A DNA stretch of 64,000 nt from Martinezella tropici (GTDB lineage Bacteria > Pseudomonadota > Alphaproteobacteria > Rhizobiales > Rhizobiaceae). Numbering within the stretch: position 1 is the stretch's first letter; each line of letters opens with the position of its first letter. This document shows positions 34,658 through 43,400 of this stretch, in pieces. Where the stretch lies: positions 124,001 to 188,000 of the forward strand of contig NZ_QMKK01000044.1 of the NCBI RefSeq assembly GCF_003287875.1, given 5' to 3'. A program made the position numbers and the translations under genes. A model generated the notes under the pieces. The model had not been told where the DNA came from. It did no database searches and was given only the letters and a program-made list of their open reading frames with translations.

Positions 34658-34745
34658 GGTCGTCGCTAGGTCGCTGCGTAGCGAGGCATGGTTTTCGGCA
34701 TCGGCGAGCTTGTCGTCCTCGTCCCATGCTGGTAACGGCTATAGG

Positions 34746-35426
34746 ATGAAACTCCCTCAACCACCCCGTGCAGTCGTGTTCGACATGGATGGACTGCTCT
34801 TTGACACCGAGTCGCTCTACATACGTTCGCTGATCACGGCGACTGCGGAGTATGGCTATGAAATGACATGGGATTTGTACCGTCCCATGATTGGTTCGCC
34901 TTGGCATGTGAACCGCCATTCGCTGCTTCTTCTCTATGGCTCCTCTTTTCCGGTCGACGATGTGCGATCTCTCTGGCTCAAGCATTTCAGCGTCTTGGGC
35001 GAAACGGAGCTTGCTCTGAAAGCAGGGGTTTCGGAATTGCTGGATCTTCTGGACGAACTCGATATTCCACGAGCGATAGCGACGTCCTCATTCCGTCATA
35101 GCGTCGATCATCATCTCGAAGCCCACGGCTTGACGCATCGTTTCCATCAGATTGTCGCGTATGGCGACTATGCGGAAAGTAAGCCCGCTCCCGATCCATT
35201 TCTGGCGGCTGCCGCCCGGCTAGGTATCGAGCCATCTTCCTGTCTCGCTCTGGAAGATTCACATAACGGAATAAGATCTGCCTCCGGAGCCGGCATGATG
35301 ACAATCATGGTGCCGGATCAGATGGAACCCAATGAGGAAATCCTGAAACTTTGCTTGGGCTCGGCTTCCAGCCTGCATGAAGTACATCGGCTCATAGCCG
35401 CGGCGAACGGACGACTTTCGATCTAA
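34746..35426 (+). CDS. HAD-superfamily phosphatase (beta-phosphoglucomutase-like)
   Basis: 226 residues from ATG at 34746. HAD motifs in order: motif I VVFDMDGLLFDTE (nucleophile and acid/base Asp), cap domain, motif II IATSSFR, motif III Lys in YAESKPAPDPF and motif IV ALEDSHNG. Subclass I with a helical cap, as in GPH/PGMB-type phosphatases; substrate unknown. No cotranscribed partner (89-base gap after the DUF2000 gene). Confidence 0.82.
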   Translation: MKLPQPPRAVVFDMDGLLFDTESLYIRSLITATAEYGYEMTWDLYRPMIGSPWHVNRHSLLLLYGSSFPVDDVRSLWLKHFSVLGETELALKAGVSELLDLLDELDIPRAIATSSFRHSVDHHLEAHGLTHRFHQIVAYGDYAESKPAPDPFLAAAARLGIEPSSCLALEDSHNGIRSASGAGMMTIMVPDQMEPNEEILKLCLGSASSLHEVHRLIAAANGRLSI

Positions 35427-35483
35427 GCAATCAGTCTCGGTGGATTTCCATTCAAGACGGGCTGCTATCGCTCTCGTTCTGCG

Positions 35484-35528
35484 AAAAAAGGCCGGCTTGC
35501 GGAGATAGAGAGATCCGCTTCGCCGGCC
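35484..35528 (-). terminator. Minus-oriented intrinsic terminator without an annotated upstream gene
   Basis: Arms GGCCGGC..GCGGA and TCCGC..GCCGGCC pair around a 10-base loop; on the minus strand the hairpin is followed by TTTTTTCGC. Both flanking genes run on the plus strand, so this suggests a minus-strand RNA starting in 35529-35690. Within that interval is a perfect dyad CATCGGA-10 nt-TCCGATG. Confidence 0.55.
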
Positions 35529-35688
35529 GAGCAAGGACTGAAGAAGAAGGGACGATACACTTCAGTCATCGGACGATGGTTGTTCCGATGATTTGAAGAT
35601 ATGGCCGCCAGCCTGAACGGGTTCCGAACCATGCGTTCATCTGCGGTTCACGCAGGGTTTTCTTGGAATTTCCTCAACCGCGCGGGGT

Positions 35689-35717
35689 CTTGAACTCCGC
35701 AAAAGCGATCACCATCT
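35689..35717 (+). promoter_or_regulatory. RpoH (sigma-32)-type heat-shock promoter
   Basis: CTTGAA (35689-35694), 17-base spacer, CCATCT (35712-35717). This agrees with alphaproteobacterial RpoH promoters (CTTGAA-N17-CCAT/CCTATNT). Predicted transcription start near 35724, 100 bases before the Hsp20 start codon. Confidence 0.75.
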
Positions 35718-35723
35718 CTTTTT

Positions 35724-35823
35724 CGCGGGTGCCAAACGGGCTCGCAGAACCGTCCCGAGGCTGCCCGGAGTGGGGCCGTGGGGCAAAACTTGAAATCGCA
35801 ATCGTCGCTCACAGGAGGACTCC
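35724..35823 (+). promoter_or_regulatory. ROSE-like RNA thermometer in the hsp20 leader
   Basis: The 100-base leader ends with TCGCT (35805-35809) followed after three bases by AGGAGGA (35813-35819), the UYGCU/anti-Shine-Dalgarno pairing typical of ROSE elements of rhizobial small heat-shock genes. An upstream hairpin TGCCC / GGGCA (35762-35785) fits the multi-hairpin ROSE layout. At low temperature the ribosome-binding site would be masked. Confidence 0.65.
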
Positions 35824-36288
35824 ATGCGTCACGTAGACTTCTCTCCCCTTTATCGTTCCACCGTCGGTTTCGACCGTCTGTTCACCATGCTCGACAGCCT
35901 TGCCCAGCCGGATCAGGCACAGACCTATCCGCCCTACAACATCGAGCGCACCGGTGAAAATACTTATCGCATCACCATGGCCGTTGCCGGTTTCGATGAA
36001 AAGGAACTGAGCATCGAGGCTCACGCCCATGTCCTTCACGTCAAGGGCGAAAAGAGTGAAGAGCCGGCTGAAACCAGCGAATATCTCTATCGCGGTATCG
36101 CCAAGCGCGCCTTCGAGCGCCGCTTCCAGCTCGCCGACCATGTCGAGGTTCAGGCTGCTTCGCTAAAGAATGGTTTGCTGCACATCGATCTGCTGCGCAA
36201 CATTCCGGAAGCCATGAAGCCCCGCCGCATCTCCATCGCGGCCGAACAGGTGGATGCTCCGAAGTCCATCGAGGCTCACATCAACTAA
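35824..36288 (+). CDS. Hsp20 small heat-shock protein (IbpA-like)
   Basis: 154 residues; ATG at 35824 with AGGAGGA 4 bases upstream. Alpha-crystallin domain about 35-130: YPPYNIERTGENTYRITMAVAG, ...FERRFQLADHVEVQAASLKNGLLHI, and a C-terminal IxI-like RRISI anchor. ATP-independent holdase that binds unfolding proteins and hands them to DnaK/ClpB. The N-terminus MRHVDFSPLYRSTVGFDRLF is typical of rhizobial class A Hsp20 proteins. RpoH-type promoter and ROSE-like leader upstream predict heat induction at both transcription and translation. Confidence 0.93.
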   Translation: MRHVDFSPLYRSTVGFDRLFTMLDSLAQPDQAQTYPPYNIERTGENTYRITMAVAGFDEKELSIEAHAHVLHVKGEKSEEPAETSEYLYRGIAKRAFERRFQLADHVEVQAASLKNGLLHIDLLRNIPEAMKPRRISIAAEQVDAPKSIEAHIN

Positions 36289-36393
36289 GGCGGGCCGGCG
36301 GTCCCCGACCGCCATGTCCGGGCCGGCGGATTTAAGCCGTCAGGTCCGGGCTGACGGACTAAAGTTCGTCATGCCCTTGATCCTCCCAAGATC

Positions 36394-36432
36394 AAAAAAG
36401 AAGCGGCGCTCCATCCGGGCGCCGCTTTTGTT
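36394..36432. terminator. Bidirectional terminator between hsp20 and transporter gene
   Basis: AAGCGGCGC / GCGCCGCTT (36401-36409 and 36419-36427) with a 9-base loop. T-rich tracts follow on both strands (TTTGTTTTG on plus, CTTTTTTGATC on minus), so it can serve both convergent genes. Confidence 0.85.
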
Positions 36433-36452
36433 TTGTCGCGATGTCGAAAGCT

Positions 36453-37475
36453 TCAGGCAGCGTTGGTGGCTTCGCCGGACTTTGCACCTGCTTGTGCCTT
36501 TTCAGCCTCGCGCCGCTTGGCTGCATCGGCATATTTCTGGGCAAGCACGGCGCAGGTCATCAGCTGGATCTGATGGAACAGCATGAGCGGCAGCACGATG
36601 GCGCCGATACCCTGGCCGGCGAAGATGACGTTTGCCATCGGTACGCCGCTTGCCAGCGACTTCTTCGAGCCGCAGAAGGTAATGGTGATCTCGTCAGCCT
36701 TCGAGAAACCGAGCGCGCGGCTGCCGAACATGGTGATGCAGATGACCATGGCAAGCAGAACCATGTTGGCGACGATCACGGTGGCGATGTCGACCACCGA
36801 AAACGTGTGCCACAGCCCCTCGACGACGGCTTCGCTGAAGGCGGAATAGACGACCATCAGGATCGAGCCGCGATCGACCGGCATCAGGATCTTCTTCTTC
36901 GAGCGGATCCAGTCTCCGATCCAGGGCTGCAGCAGCTGGCCGGCGATGAAGGGAGCGAGCAGCTGCAGCATGATCTGCCACAAAACATCCCAGGAAAAGC
37001 CGCCCTGACCGCCTACGGAAAACAGGATGCCGACGAGCAGCGGCGTCAGAAACATGCCGAAGATGTTGGAGGCGGAGGCGGCGCAGATCGCGGCGGGCAC
37101 GTTGCCGCCGGCAATGGAGGTGAAGGCGATGGAGGATTGCACGGTCGAGGGCAGCACGCTCAGGAACAGCATGCCGGTATAGAGCGACACGGGCAGGATG
37201 CTGTTCGGGACGATATGCCCCATGGCCAGCACCAGCAGCGGGAAGATGCCGAAGGTCGTCAGCAGGATGACGAGGTGCAGCCGCCAGTGGAGCATGCCGG
37301 CGATGACGACATCGCGCGACAGGCGCGCGCCATGCAGGAAGAACAAGAGCCCGATGGCGAAATTGGTGGCGATGCCGAAATAGTGAGCGCTTGCCCCCTG
37401 TACCGGAAAGAAGGACGCCGTCAGAACGGTGAGCACCAGCAGCATGGTGAAGGTGTCAGGAAGAAAGCGGCGCAT
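36453..37475 (-). CDS. Bile acid:sodium symporter (BASS/SBF-like) family transporter
   Basis: 340 residues with about nine to ten hydrophobic helices, including FAIGLLFFLHGARLSRDVVI, SVLPSTVQSSIAFTSIAGGN and CGSKKSLASGVPMANVIF; the last two resemble the crossover motifs of the SBF-like (YfeH/DUF4137) branch. Probable Na-coupled importer of an organic anion; substrate unknown. The C-terminus (RREAEKAQAGAKSGEA) is a soluble tail. Divergent from a LysR regulator 104 bases away, its likely controller. Confidence 0.85.
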   Translation of the reverse strand: MRRFLPDTFTMLLVLTVLTASFFPVQGASAHYFGIATNFAIGLLFFLHGARLSRDVVIAGMLHWRLHLVILLTTFGIFPLLVLAMGHIVPNSILPVSLYTGMLFLSVLPSTVQSSIAFTSIAGGNVPAAICAASASNIFGMFLTPLLVGILFSVGGQGGFSWDVLWQIMLQLLAPFIAGQLLQPWIGDWIRSKKKILMPVDRGSILMVVYSAFSEAVVEGLWHTFSVVDIATVIVANMVLLAMVICITMFGSRALGFSKADEITITFCGSKKSLASGVPMANVIFAGQGIGAIVLPLMLFHQIQLMTCAVLAQKYADAAKRREAEKAQAGAKSGEATNAA

Positions 37476-37579
37476 CGTGCCTACCCCAATCGCATTGCAA
37501 GTGATGATGACTCCTTGCAGATAGACCTATTGTGATCCACGATGCAAGGAATAACAGTTATCGCAATACAGGATAAGCC

Positions 37580-38437
37580 ATGCTTGATCTCACGCAGTTG
37601 CGCAGCTTCGTCGCCGTCGAGCAGATGGGCAGCTTCACACTGGCCGCGGAGCGGCTCGGTCTCGGGCAATCGACCGTCAGCCAGCATATACAGCGGTTGG
37701 AAACGGAGATCGGACGCAAATTGCTGGCGCGGGACACACATCGCGTCGTTTTGACCGATGACGGTGAGGCGCTGCTCGGACATGCGCGCCAGATGCTGTC
37801 GATCGAAGGGGAGGTGCGGCAGCTTTTTGCCGGCAACAGCCTGCGCGGCAATCTTCGGCTCGGCGTTTCCGAGGATTTCGTCACCAGCCAGCTCCCCGAC
37901 GTGCTGGAGGAATTCGTGCGTTCGCATCCCTCCGTCGATCTGGAGTTGACGGTCGCGCTCAGCGGCACGCTCTATGAAATGCAGGACAATGGCGATCTCG
38001 ATCTGGTGCTTGCCAAGCGCCGGCTCGGCGATGCGAGAGGCAAGCTCGTCTATCGCGAGCCGCTGGTCTGGCTGGCGCGCGATCCGGAGCGCATTCGCAG
38101 GCTTGCGGCACCTCTGCCGTTGATTGCCTTTCCCGCGCCCAGCGTCACCCGCGCGGTGGCGCTGGAGGCACTACGCCGGCAGCAGGTGCCATGGCGGATC
38201 GTCTGTACCTGTGGCAGCCTTAGCGGGCTGACGGCTGCCGCCCGCGCCGGCATGGGCGTTCTCGTCCAGCCGCAGAGCATGGCGCCCGCCGGCCTGAGCG
38301 AAATTGCGCCGGGCTGGCTGCCGGCGCTGGAGGATGTCGAATTCGTGCTTGTGCCACGCAAGGGTGCCAATCAACTTCTGATCGACGCGCTGTCGGAAGA
38401 CATTCTGACAAAGGTCCGCGGGCCGAGATCGAACTGA
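37580..38437 (+). CDS. LysR-family regulator divergent from the BASS transporter
   Basis: 285 residues. Helix-turn-helix MGSFTLAAERLGLGQSTVSQ (residues about 16-35), effector domain from about 88 (GNLRLGVSEDFVTSQLPDVL). LysR regulators typically control the divergent gene from an operator between the two, so the 36453 transporter is the likely target. The short shared region (37476-37579) is AT-rich near 37500-37560; no single clear operator was identified. Confidence 0.87.
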   Translation: MLDLTQLRSFVAVEQMGSFTLAAERLGLGQSTVSQHIQRLETEIGRKLLARDTHRVVLTDDGEALLGHARQMLSIEGEVRQLFAGNSLRGNLRLGVSEDFVTSQLPDVLEEFVRSHPSVDLELTVALSGTLYEMQDNGDLDLVLAKRRLGDARGKLVYREPLVWLARDPERIRRLAAPLPLIAFPAPSVTRAVALEALRRQQVPWRIVCTCGSLSGLTAAARAGMGVLVQPQSMAPAGLSEIAPGWLPALEDVEFVLVPRKGANQLLIDALSEDILTKVRGPRSN

Positions 38438-38635
38438 GAGCGATACCGCTCGCAGCCTCGCGACAAAAGCAATACGGATCATGCGGATAGCGCTGGGAAT
38501 TTTCCGGGATTTCCTTTGCCGGCTGTCGTTTTCCTTCACGCTCTGCGCCTTGCGACACCTGAGATTCAGTTCAAAGTCAGCTTCCGCTGCTATCTTGGGT
38601 GGCGATAGGTGAACTGCTGGAGGATATTCGTCTCG

Positions 38636-38773
38636 ATGATATATGGTGCCATCTTCATTTCCGGACTTGTAGCTTGCGTCGTGGCAATGACGATGATCGT
38701 TCATCATAAGCCTGCGTCCGATCGCGATGATTTATCGAACTTTGCAATGTTCGCCCATCGGAATCAAAACTAA
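38636..38773 (+). CDS. Candidate 45-residue single-pass membrane protein
   Basis: ATG at 38636, TAA at 38771-38773. GGAGGA (38619-38624) lies 11 bases upstream, slightly far but strong. Residues 4-22 (GAIFISGLVACVVAMTMIV) form one hydrophobic helix, followed by a charged tail beginning HHKPASDRDD. A plus-strand terminator follows at 38794. No family recognised. Supported by ribosome-binding site, hydrophobic segment and terminator; conservation is untested. The remainder of the 38438-38635 gap shows nothing else. Confidence 0.5.
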   Translation: MIYGAIFISGLVACVVAMTMIVHHKPASDRDDLSNFAMFAHRNQN

Positions 38774-38793
38774 CCCTCGTTGTCGCCATTATG

Positions 38794-38830
38794 AGCGCCG
38801 TCCGGTTGAATCCGGCTCCGGCGCTTTTTT
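38794..38830 (+). terminator. Plus-strand Rho-independent terminator
   Basis: AGCGCC..CCGG / CCGG..GGCGCT nested stem followed by TTTTTT (38825-38830). It ends a plus-strand transcript 21 bases after the 45-residue ORF and just before the convergent threonine aldolase stop. Confidence 0.82.
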
Positions 38831-38838
38831 CATGCGGG

Positions 38839-39885
38839 TCACGCAAGGCAGGCGAGGAAGTTCGCCACATCGGTCTCGGTCGTGGCGAAGCTGGTAACAA
38901 GGCGGATCAGCGTTTCATCATTGCCGATCAGGTCCGGTTGGGATTCCGGGATAGGCCATTCGTAGAATTTTGCTCCCTTGTCTTCGGCCGTCTTGGCGGA
39001 GGATTTCGATATGATCGCAAAAACCTCGTTGGAAGCCGTCGGCCAGGCGAGACGGGCGTCCCGCACCCTTTCGATGCCGGCGCGCAGACGATCGGCCATG
39101 CCATTGGAATGGCGGGCCAAATCGAGCCAGAGGCCGTCCTGGAAATAACCGTCGAACTGGGCGGCAATGAAGCGCGACTTGGAGAAGAGCTGGGCGGCGC
39201 GCTTGCGGATGAAATGCATCTCCTTTGCCTTCTCCGGATCGAAGAAGACGATCGCCTCGGCGCACCAGCAGCCGTTCTTGGTGGCGCCGAAGGAAAGAAT
39301 GTCGACACCGCGCTTCCATGTCATTTCGGCAGGCGTGGTGCCGAGCGCGACGAGGGCGTTGGCGAAACGCGCGCCATCCATATGCAGCGGCAGGCCGTTC
39401 GCCTTGGCGACGGCAGCGATGGCATCGATCTCCGCAAGCGAATAGACGGTGCCGATTTCCGTCGCCTGCGTGATCGTCACGGCGGCGGCGCGGCCGTGAT
39501 GGACGGCATCCTGCGGGAAACGGGCGATCTTGGCGGCGAGCGCCTTGGGATCGATCTTGCCGAGAGCGCCATCGACCGTTGCAAGACGTGCGCCGCTGAA
39601 GAAATCGGGTGCGCCGCATTCGTCTTCGGCGACATGCGCCTCGCTGTGACAGAAGCTGATGCCGCCTGGCTTCTGGACGCTGGCGAGCGACAGGGAATTG
39701 GCGGCCGTACCCGTTGCGACGAAGAAGATGGCAACCTCGCGCTCGAAAATGTCAGCGAATTTGGCTTCGACATGCTGGTCGAGCTCGCTCGTGCCGTAAG
39801 CGGAGGCAAAACCGCTGGACTCAGCGAGCAGACGCTCGGCGACTTTAGGATGGGCGCCGGCCCAGTTATCGGAAGCAAAGAACAT
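38839..39885 (-). CDS. ltaE: Low-specificity L-threonine aldolase
   Basis: 348 residues from MFFASDNWAGAHPKV (ATG at 39885), the start typical of the rhizobial family; an ATG 27 bases upstream adds residues outside the family. Fold type I PLP enzyme of the beta-eliminating lyase/threonine aldolase group: FFVATGTAANSLSLA phosphate loop, HMDGARFANALVAL (cofactor Asp) and the Schiff-base lysine in ILSFGATKNGCW. It cleaves L-threonine and allo-threonine to glycine and acetaldehyde. Monocistronic. Confidence 0.9.
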   Translation of the reverse strand: MFFASDNWAGAHPKVAERLLAESSGFASAYGTSELDQHVEAKFADIFEREVAIFFVATGTAANSLSLASVQKPGGISFCHSEAHVAEDECGAPDFFSGARLATVDGALGKIDPKALAAKIARFPQDAVHHGRAAAVTITQATEIGTVYSLAEIDAIAAVAKANGLPLHMDGARFANALVALGTTPAEMTWKRGVDILSFGATKNGCWCAEAIVFFDPEKAKEMHFIRKRAAQLFSKSRFIAAQFDGYFQDGLWLDLARHSNGMADRLRAGIERVRDARLAWPTASNEVFAIISKSSAKTAEDKGAKFYEWPIPESQPDLIGNDETLIRLVTSFATTETDVANFLACLA

Positions 39886-39949
39886 GAAGGTGCACCAGAT
39901 GAAGGAGGACATTGCGGTGAGATTAGATAGAGTCAGCCGGACATTACGC

Positions 39950-40452
39950 CAATGCTAAAACCTATCAAGAGGATGAGTTTGAGGAATGCATCACAGAAAT
40001 TGATCTACGCAATCAACAAATAAAATGATGCGCCGCAGCGAAACTTTATTGCTCTATTTATGCAGCAAAGGCAATCTTACGTCTTTCGTTGACGAATTTT
40101 TGCCGTTTTGCTCTTGCGAAGACCTGAGCTTTCTGGCATAGAGCTGATGAATTAGGACAGGGTTGCTGTCCTATTTTGGCCGCCGAGGCCGAAGATGTGC
40201 CCGAGGGTCCTGACGATGTCGGGATTTCGAGCTATAGTTATCCGGAGCGTGCCCTTTCAAGCCTTTCAGGCGGCGGGCAATGCGGCGGTGGAATAGCAAG
40301 GCGCGGAACGCTGACGACGGGCTCCATTTAAGGGGGCGCGGTTCGCGGCCGGGATCTTCACAATGCAACAGCGCAGTCGCGCGTCGGCCCCGGAAACGGA
40401 CCGCGCGGGACGAAGGAGCGCCCGCGATGCGGGCCTTATCGGAGGGAAGACG
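39950..40452. other. Long intergenic region and leader of gltB
   Basis: About 570 bases separate the aldolase start from gltB. 39950-40140 is clearly AT-richer than the surroundings. At 40153-40173 there is a perfect dyad TAGGACAG-ggttg-CTGTCCTA followed by TTTT, which could be a terminator of a short leader RNA or an operator. The last 80 bases before gltB are GC-rich. No protein-like ORF is convincing. Confidence 0.5.
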
Positions 40453-43400
40453 ATGACGAACAGGACGACGTCCACGAGTTTTGACCAGACCGCTGCAGTG
40501 AACGCTGCCGCTACGGCCAAGACGTCGAAACGCGCTGTTGGCATCCCGCCGAAACAGGGCCTCTACGATCCGCGTAACGAACATGACGCCTGCGGCGTCG
40601 GCTTCGTCGCGCATATGAAGGGCCAGAAGTCGCACCAGATCGTGCGCGACGGCCTGTTCATTCTCGAAAACCTGACGCATCGCGGTGCTGTCGGCGCCGA
40701 TCCGCTCATGGGCGACGGCGCGGGCATCCTCGTGCAGATCCCCGACCGCTTCTTCCGCGAGGAGATGGCCAAGCAGGGCGTGATCCTGCCGAAGGCCGGT
40801 GAGTATGGCGTCGGCCATTTCTTCCTGCCGCGCGACGAGGCGCTGATCGAGCATTTCAAGACCGCCATCACGCAGGTCGTTGCCGAGGAAGGCCAGGTTC
40901 TGCTCGGCTTCCGCGACGTGCCTGTCGACAACTCCTCGCTGTCGAAGGCGCCTGATATCGCCGCCACCGAGCCGCACCATGTGCAGGTCTTCATTGGCGC
41001 CGGCCGCGATGCCGGCACGAACGAGGAGTTCGAGCGCCGCCTCTTCACCCTGCGTAAGGTGATCTCCAACCGCATCTATGCGGAATATGAGGGCGAGGAG
41101 AGCAGCTTCTACCCCGTGTCGCTGTCGAGCTCGACCATCGTCTACAAGGGTATGTTCCTCGCCTATCAGGTGGGCGCCTATTATAAGGACCTCTCCGATC
41201 CGCGTTTCGAGACGGCGGTTGCCCTTGTGCACCAGCGTTTCTCGACCAACACCTTCCCGTCGTGGAAGCTTGCGCATCCCTACCGCATGGTCGCGCATAA
41301 CGGCGAAATCAACACGCTGCGCGGCAACGTCAACTGGATGGCCGCCCGCCAGGCTTCGGTCTCTTCGCCGCTGTTCGGCGAGGATATCTCCAAGCTCTGG
41401 CCGATCTCCTATGAGGGACAGTCGGATACGGCGTGTTTCGACAACGCGCTCGAATTCCTCGTACGCGGCGGATACTCCCTGGCGCATGCCATGATGATGC
41501 TCATCCCCGAGGCGTGGGCCGGCAACCAGCTGATGGCGCCGGAACGCAAGGCGTTCTACGAGTATCATGCCGCCCTGATGGAGCCTTGGGATGGCCCTGC
41601 CGCCGTCGCCTTCACAGATGGCAAGCAGATCGGCGCGACGCTCGATCGTAACGGCCTGCGGCCGGCCCGCTATCTCGTCACCAGCGACGACCGCATCATC
41701 ATGGCGTCCGAAGCCGGCGTTCTGCCCGTCGAGGAAGAGAAGATCATCCAGAAGTGGCGCCTGCAACCGGGCAAGATGCTGCTGATCGATATGGAAAAGG
41801 GCCGCATCATCTCCGACGACGAGGTGAAGTCGGAACTGTCGACCAAGCATCCCTATCGCAGCTGGCTGAACCGCACGCAGCTGATCCTGGAAGATCTGAA
41901 GCCGGTGGAGCCGCGGGCGCTGCGCCGCGACGTGTCGCTGCTCGACCGCCAGCAGGCGTTCGGCTACACGGCTGAAGACACCAAGCTCCTGATGTCGCCG
42001 ATGGCGACGACAGGGCAGGAAGCCGTCGGCTCCATGGGCACGGATACGCCGATCTCGGCCATGTCCGACAAGCCGAAGCTGCTCTACACCTACTTCAAGC
42101 AGAACTTCGCGCAGGTGACGAACCCGCCGATCGATCCGATCCGCGAGGAGCTCGTCATGAGCCTTGTCTCCTTCATCGGCCCGCGTCCGAACCTGCTCGA
42201 TCACACTGGCATGGCCAATGCCAAGCGCCTGGAAGTGCGCCAGCCGATCCTGACCAACGGCGATCTCGAAAAGATCCGCTCGATCGGTCACACCGAGGAT
42301 CGCTTCGACACCAAGACGCTCGACTTCACCTATGATGTCGAACGTGGCGCCGAAGGCATGCCCGAGATGCTCGACCGTCTCTGCGAGCGGGCGGAAGCGG
42401 CCGTTCGCGGCGGCTACAACATCATCGTGCTTTCCGACCGCCAGATCGGACCGGACCGCATCGCGATCCCGGCGCTGCTGGCGACCGCCGCCGTGCATCA
42501 CCACCTGATCCGCAAGGGCCTGCGCACCTCGGTCGGTATCGTCGTCGAAACCGGCGAGCCGCGCGAAGTACATCACTTCTGCCTGCTGGCCGGCTACGGC
42601 GCGGAAGCGATCAACCCCTATCTGGCCTTCGACACGCTGCTCGACATGCATCAGCGCGGCGAATTCCCGAAGGAAGTGGATGCGACCGAAGTCGTCTACC
42701 GCTACATCAAGGCTGTTGGTAAGGGCATCCTCAAGGTCATGTCGAAGATGGGTATCTCGACCTATCAGTCCTATTGCGGCGCGCAGATCTTCGATGCCGT
42801 TGGCTTGCAGCAGGAGCTGGTCGACAAGTATTTCTTCGGCACGGCGACCATGATCGAAGGCATCGGCCTTGAGACGATCGCCGAGGAAACCGTCTCCCGT
42901 CACAAGGCTGCTTTCGGCCGCGATCCGCTGCTGGCAAGCACGCTCGACATCGGCGGCGAATATGCCTACCGCATGCGCGGCGAAAGCCACGCCTGGACGC
43001 CGGATGCGGTGGCTGCCCTGCAGCATGCCGTGCGCGGCAATGCCGAGGATCGCTATCGCGAATTCTCCGAAATGGTCAACGAGTCGGCGCTTCGGATGAA
43101 CACGATCCGCGGTCTCTTCAAGATCAAGGGTGCGGAAGCGCTCGGCCGTAAGCCGATCTCGGTCGACGAGGTCGAGCCAGCTGCCGATATCGTCAAGCGT
43201 TTCTCCACGGGCGCCATGTCCTTCGGCTCTATCAGCCGCGAGGCGCATACGACGCTGGCCATCGCCATGAACCGCATCGGCGGCAAGTCGAACACCGGCG
43301 AAGGCGGCGAGGAAGCCGACCGCTACATGCCGCTCTTCGACGGCTCGCCGAACCCGGAACGTTCCGCCATCAAGCAGATCGCCTCCGGCCGCTTCGGCGT

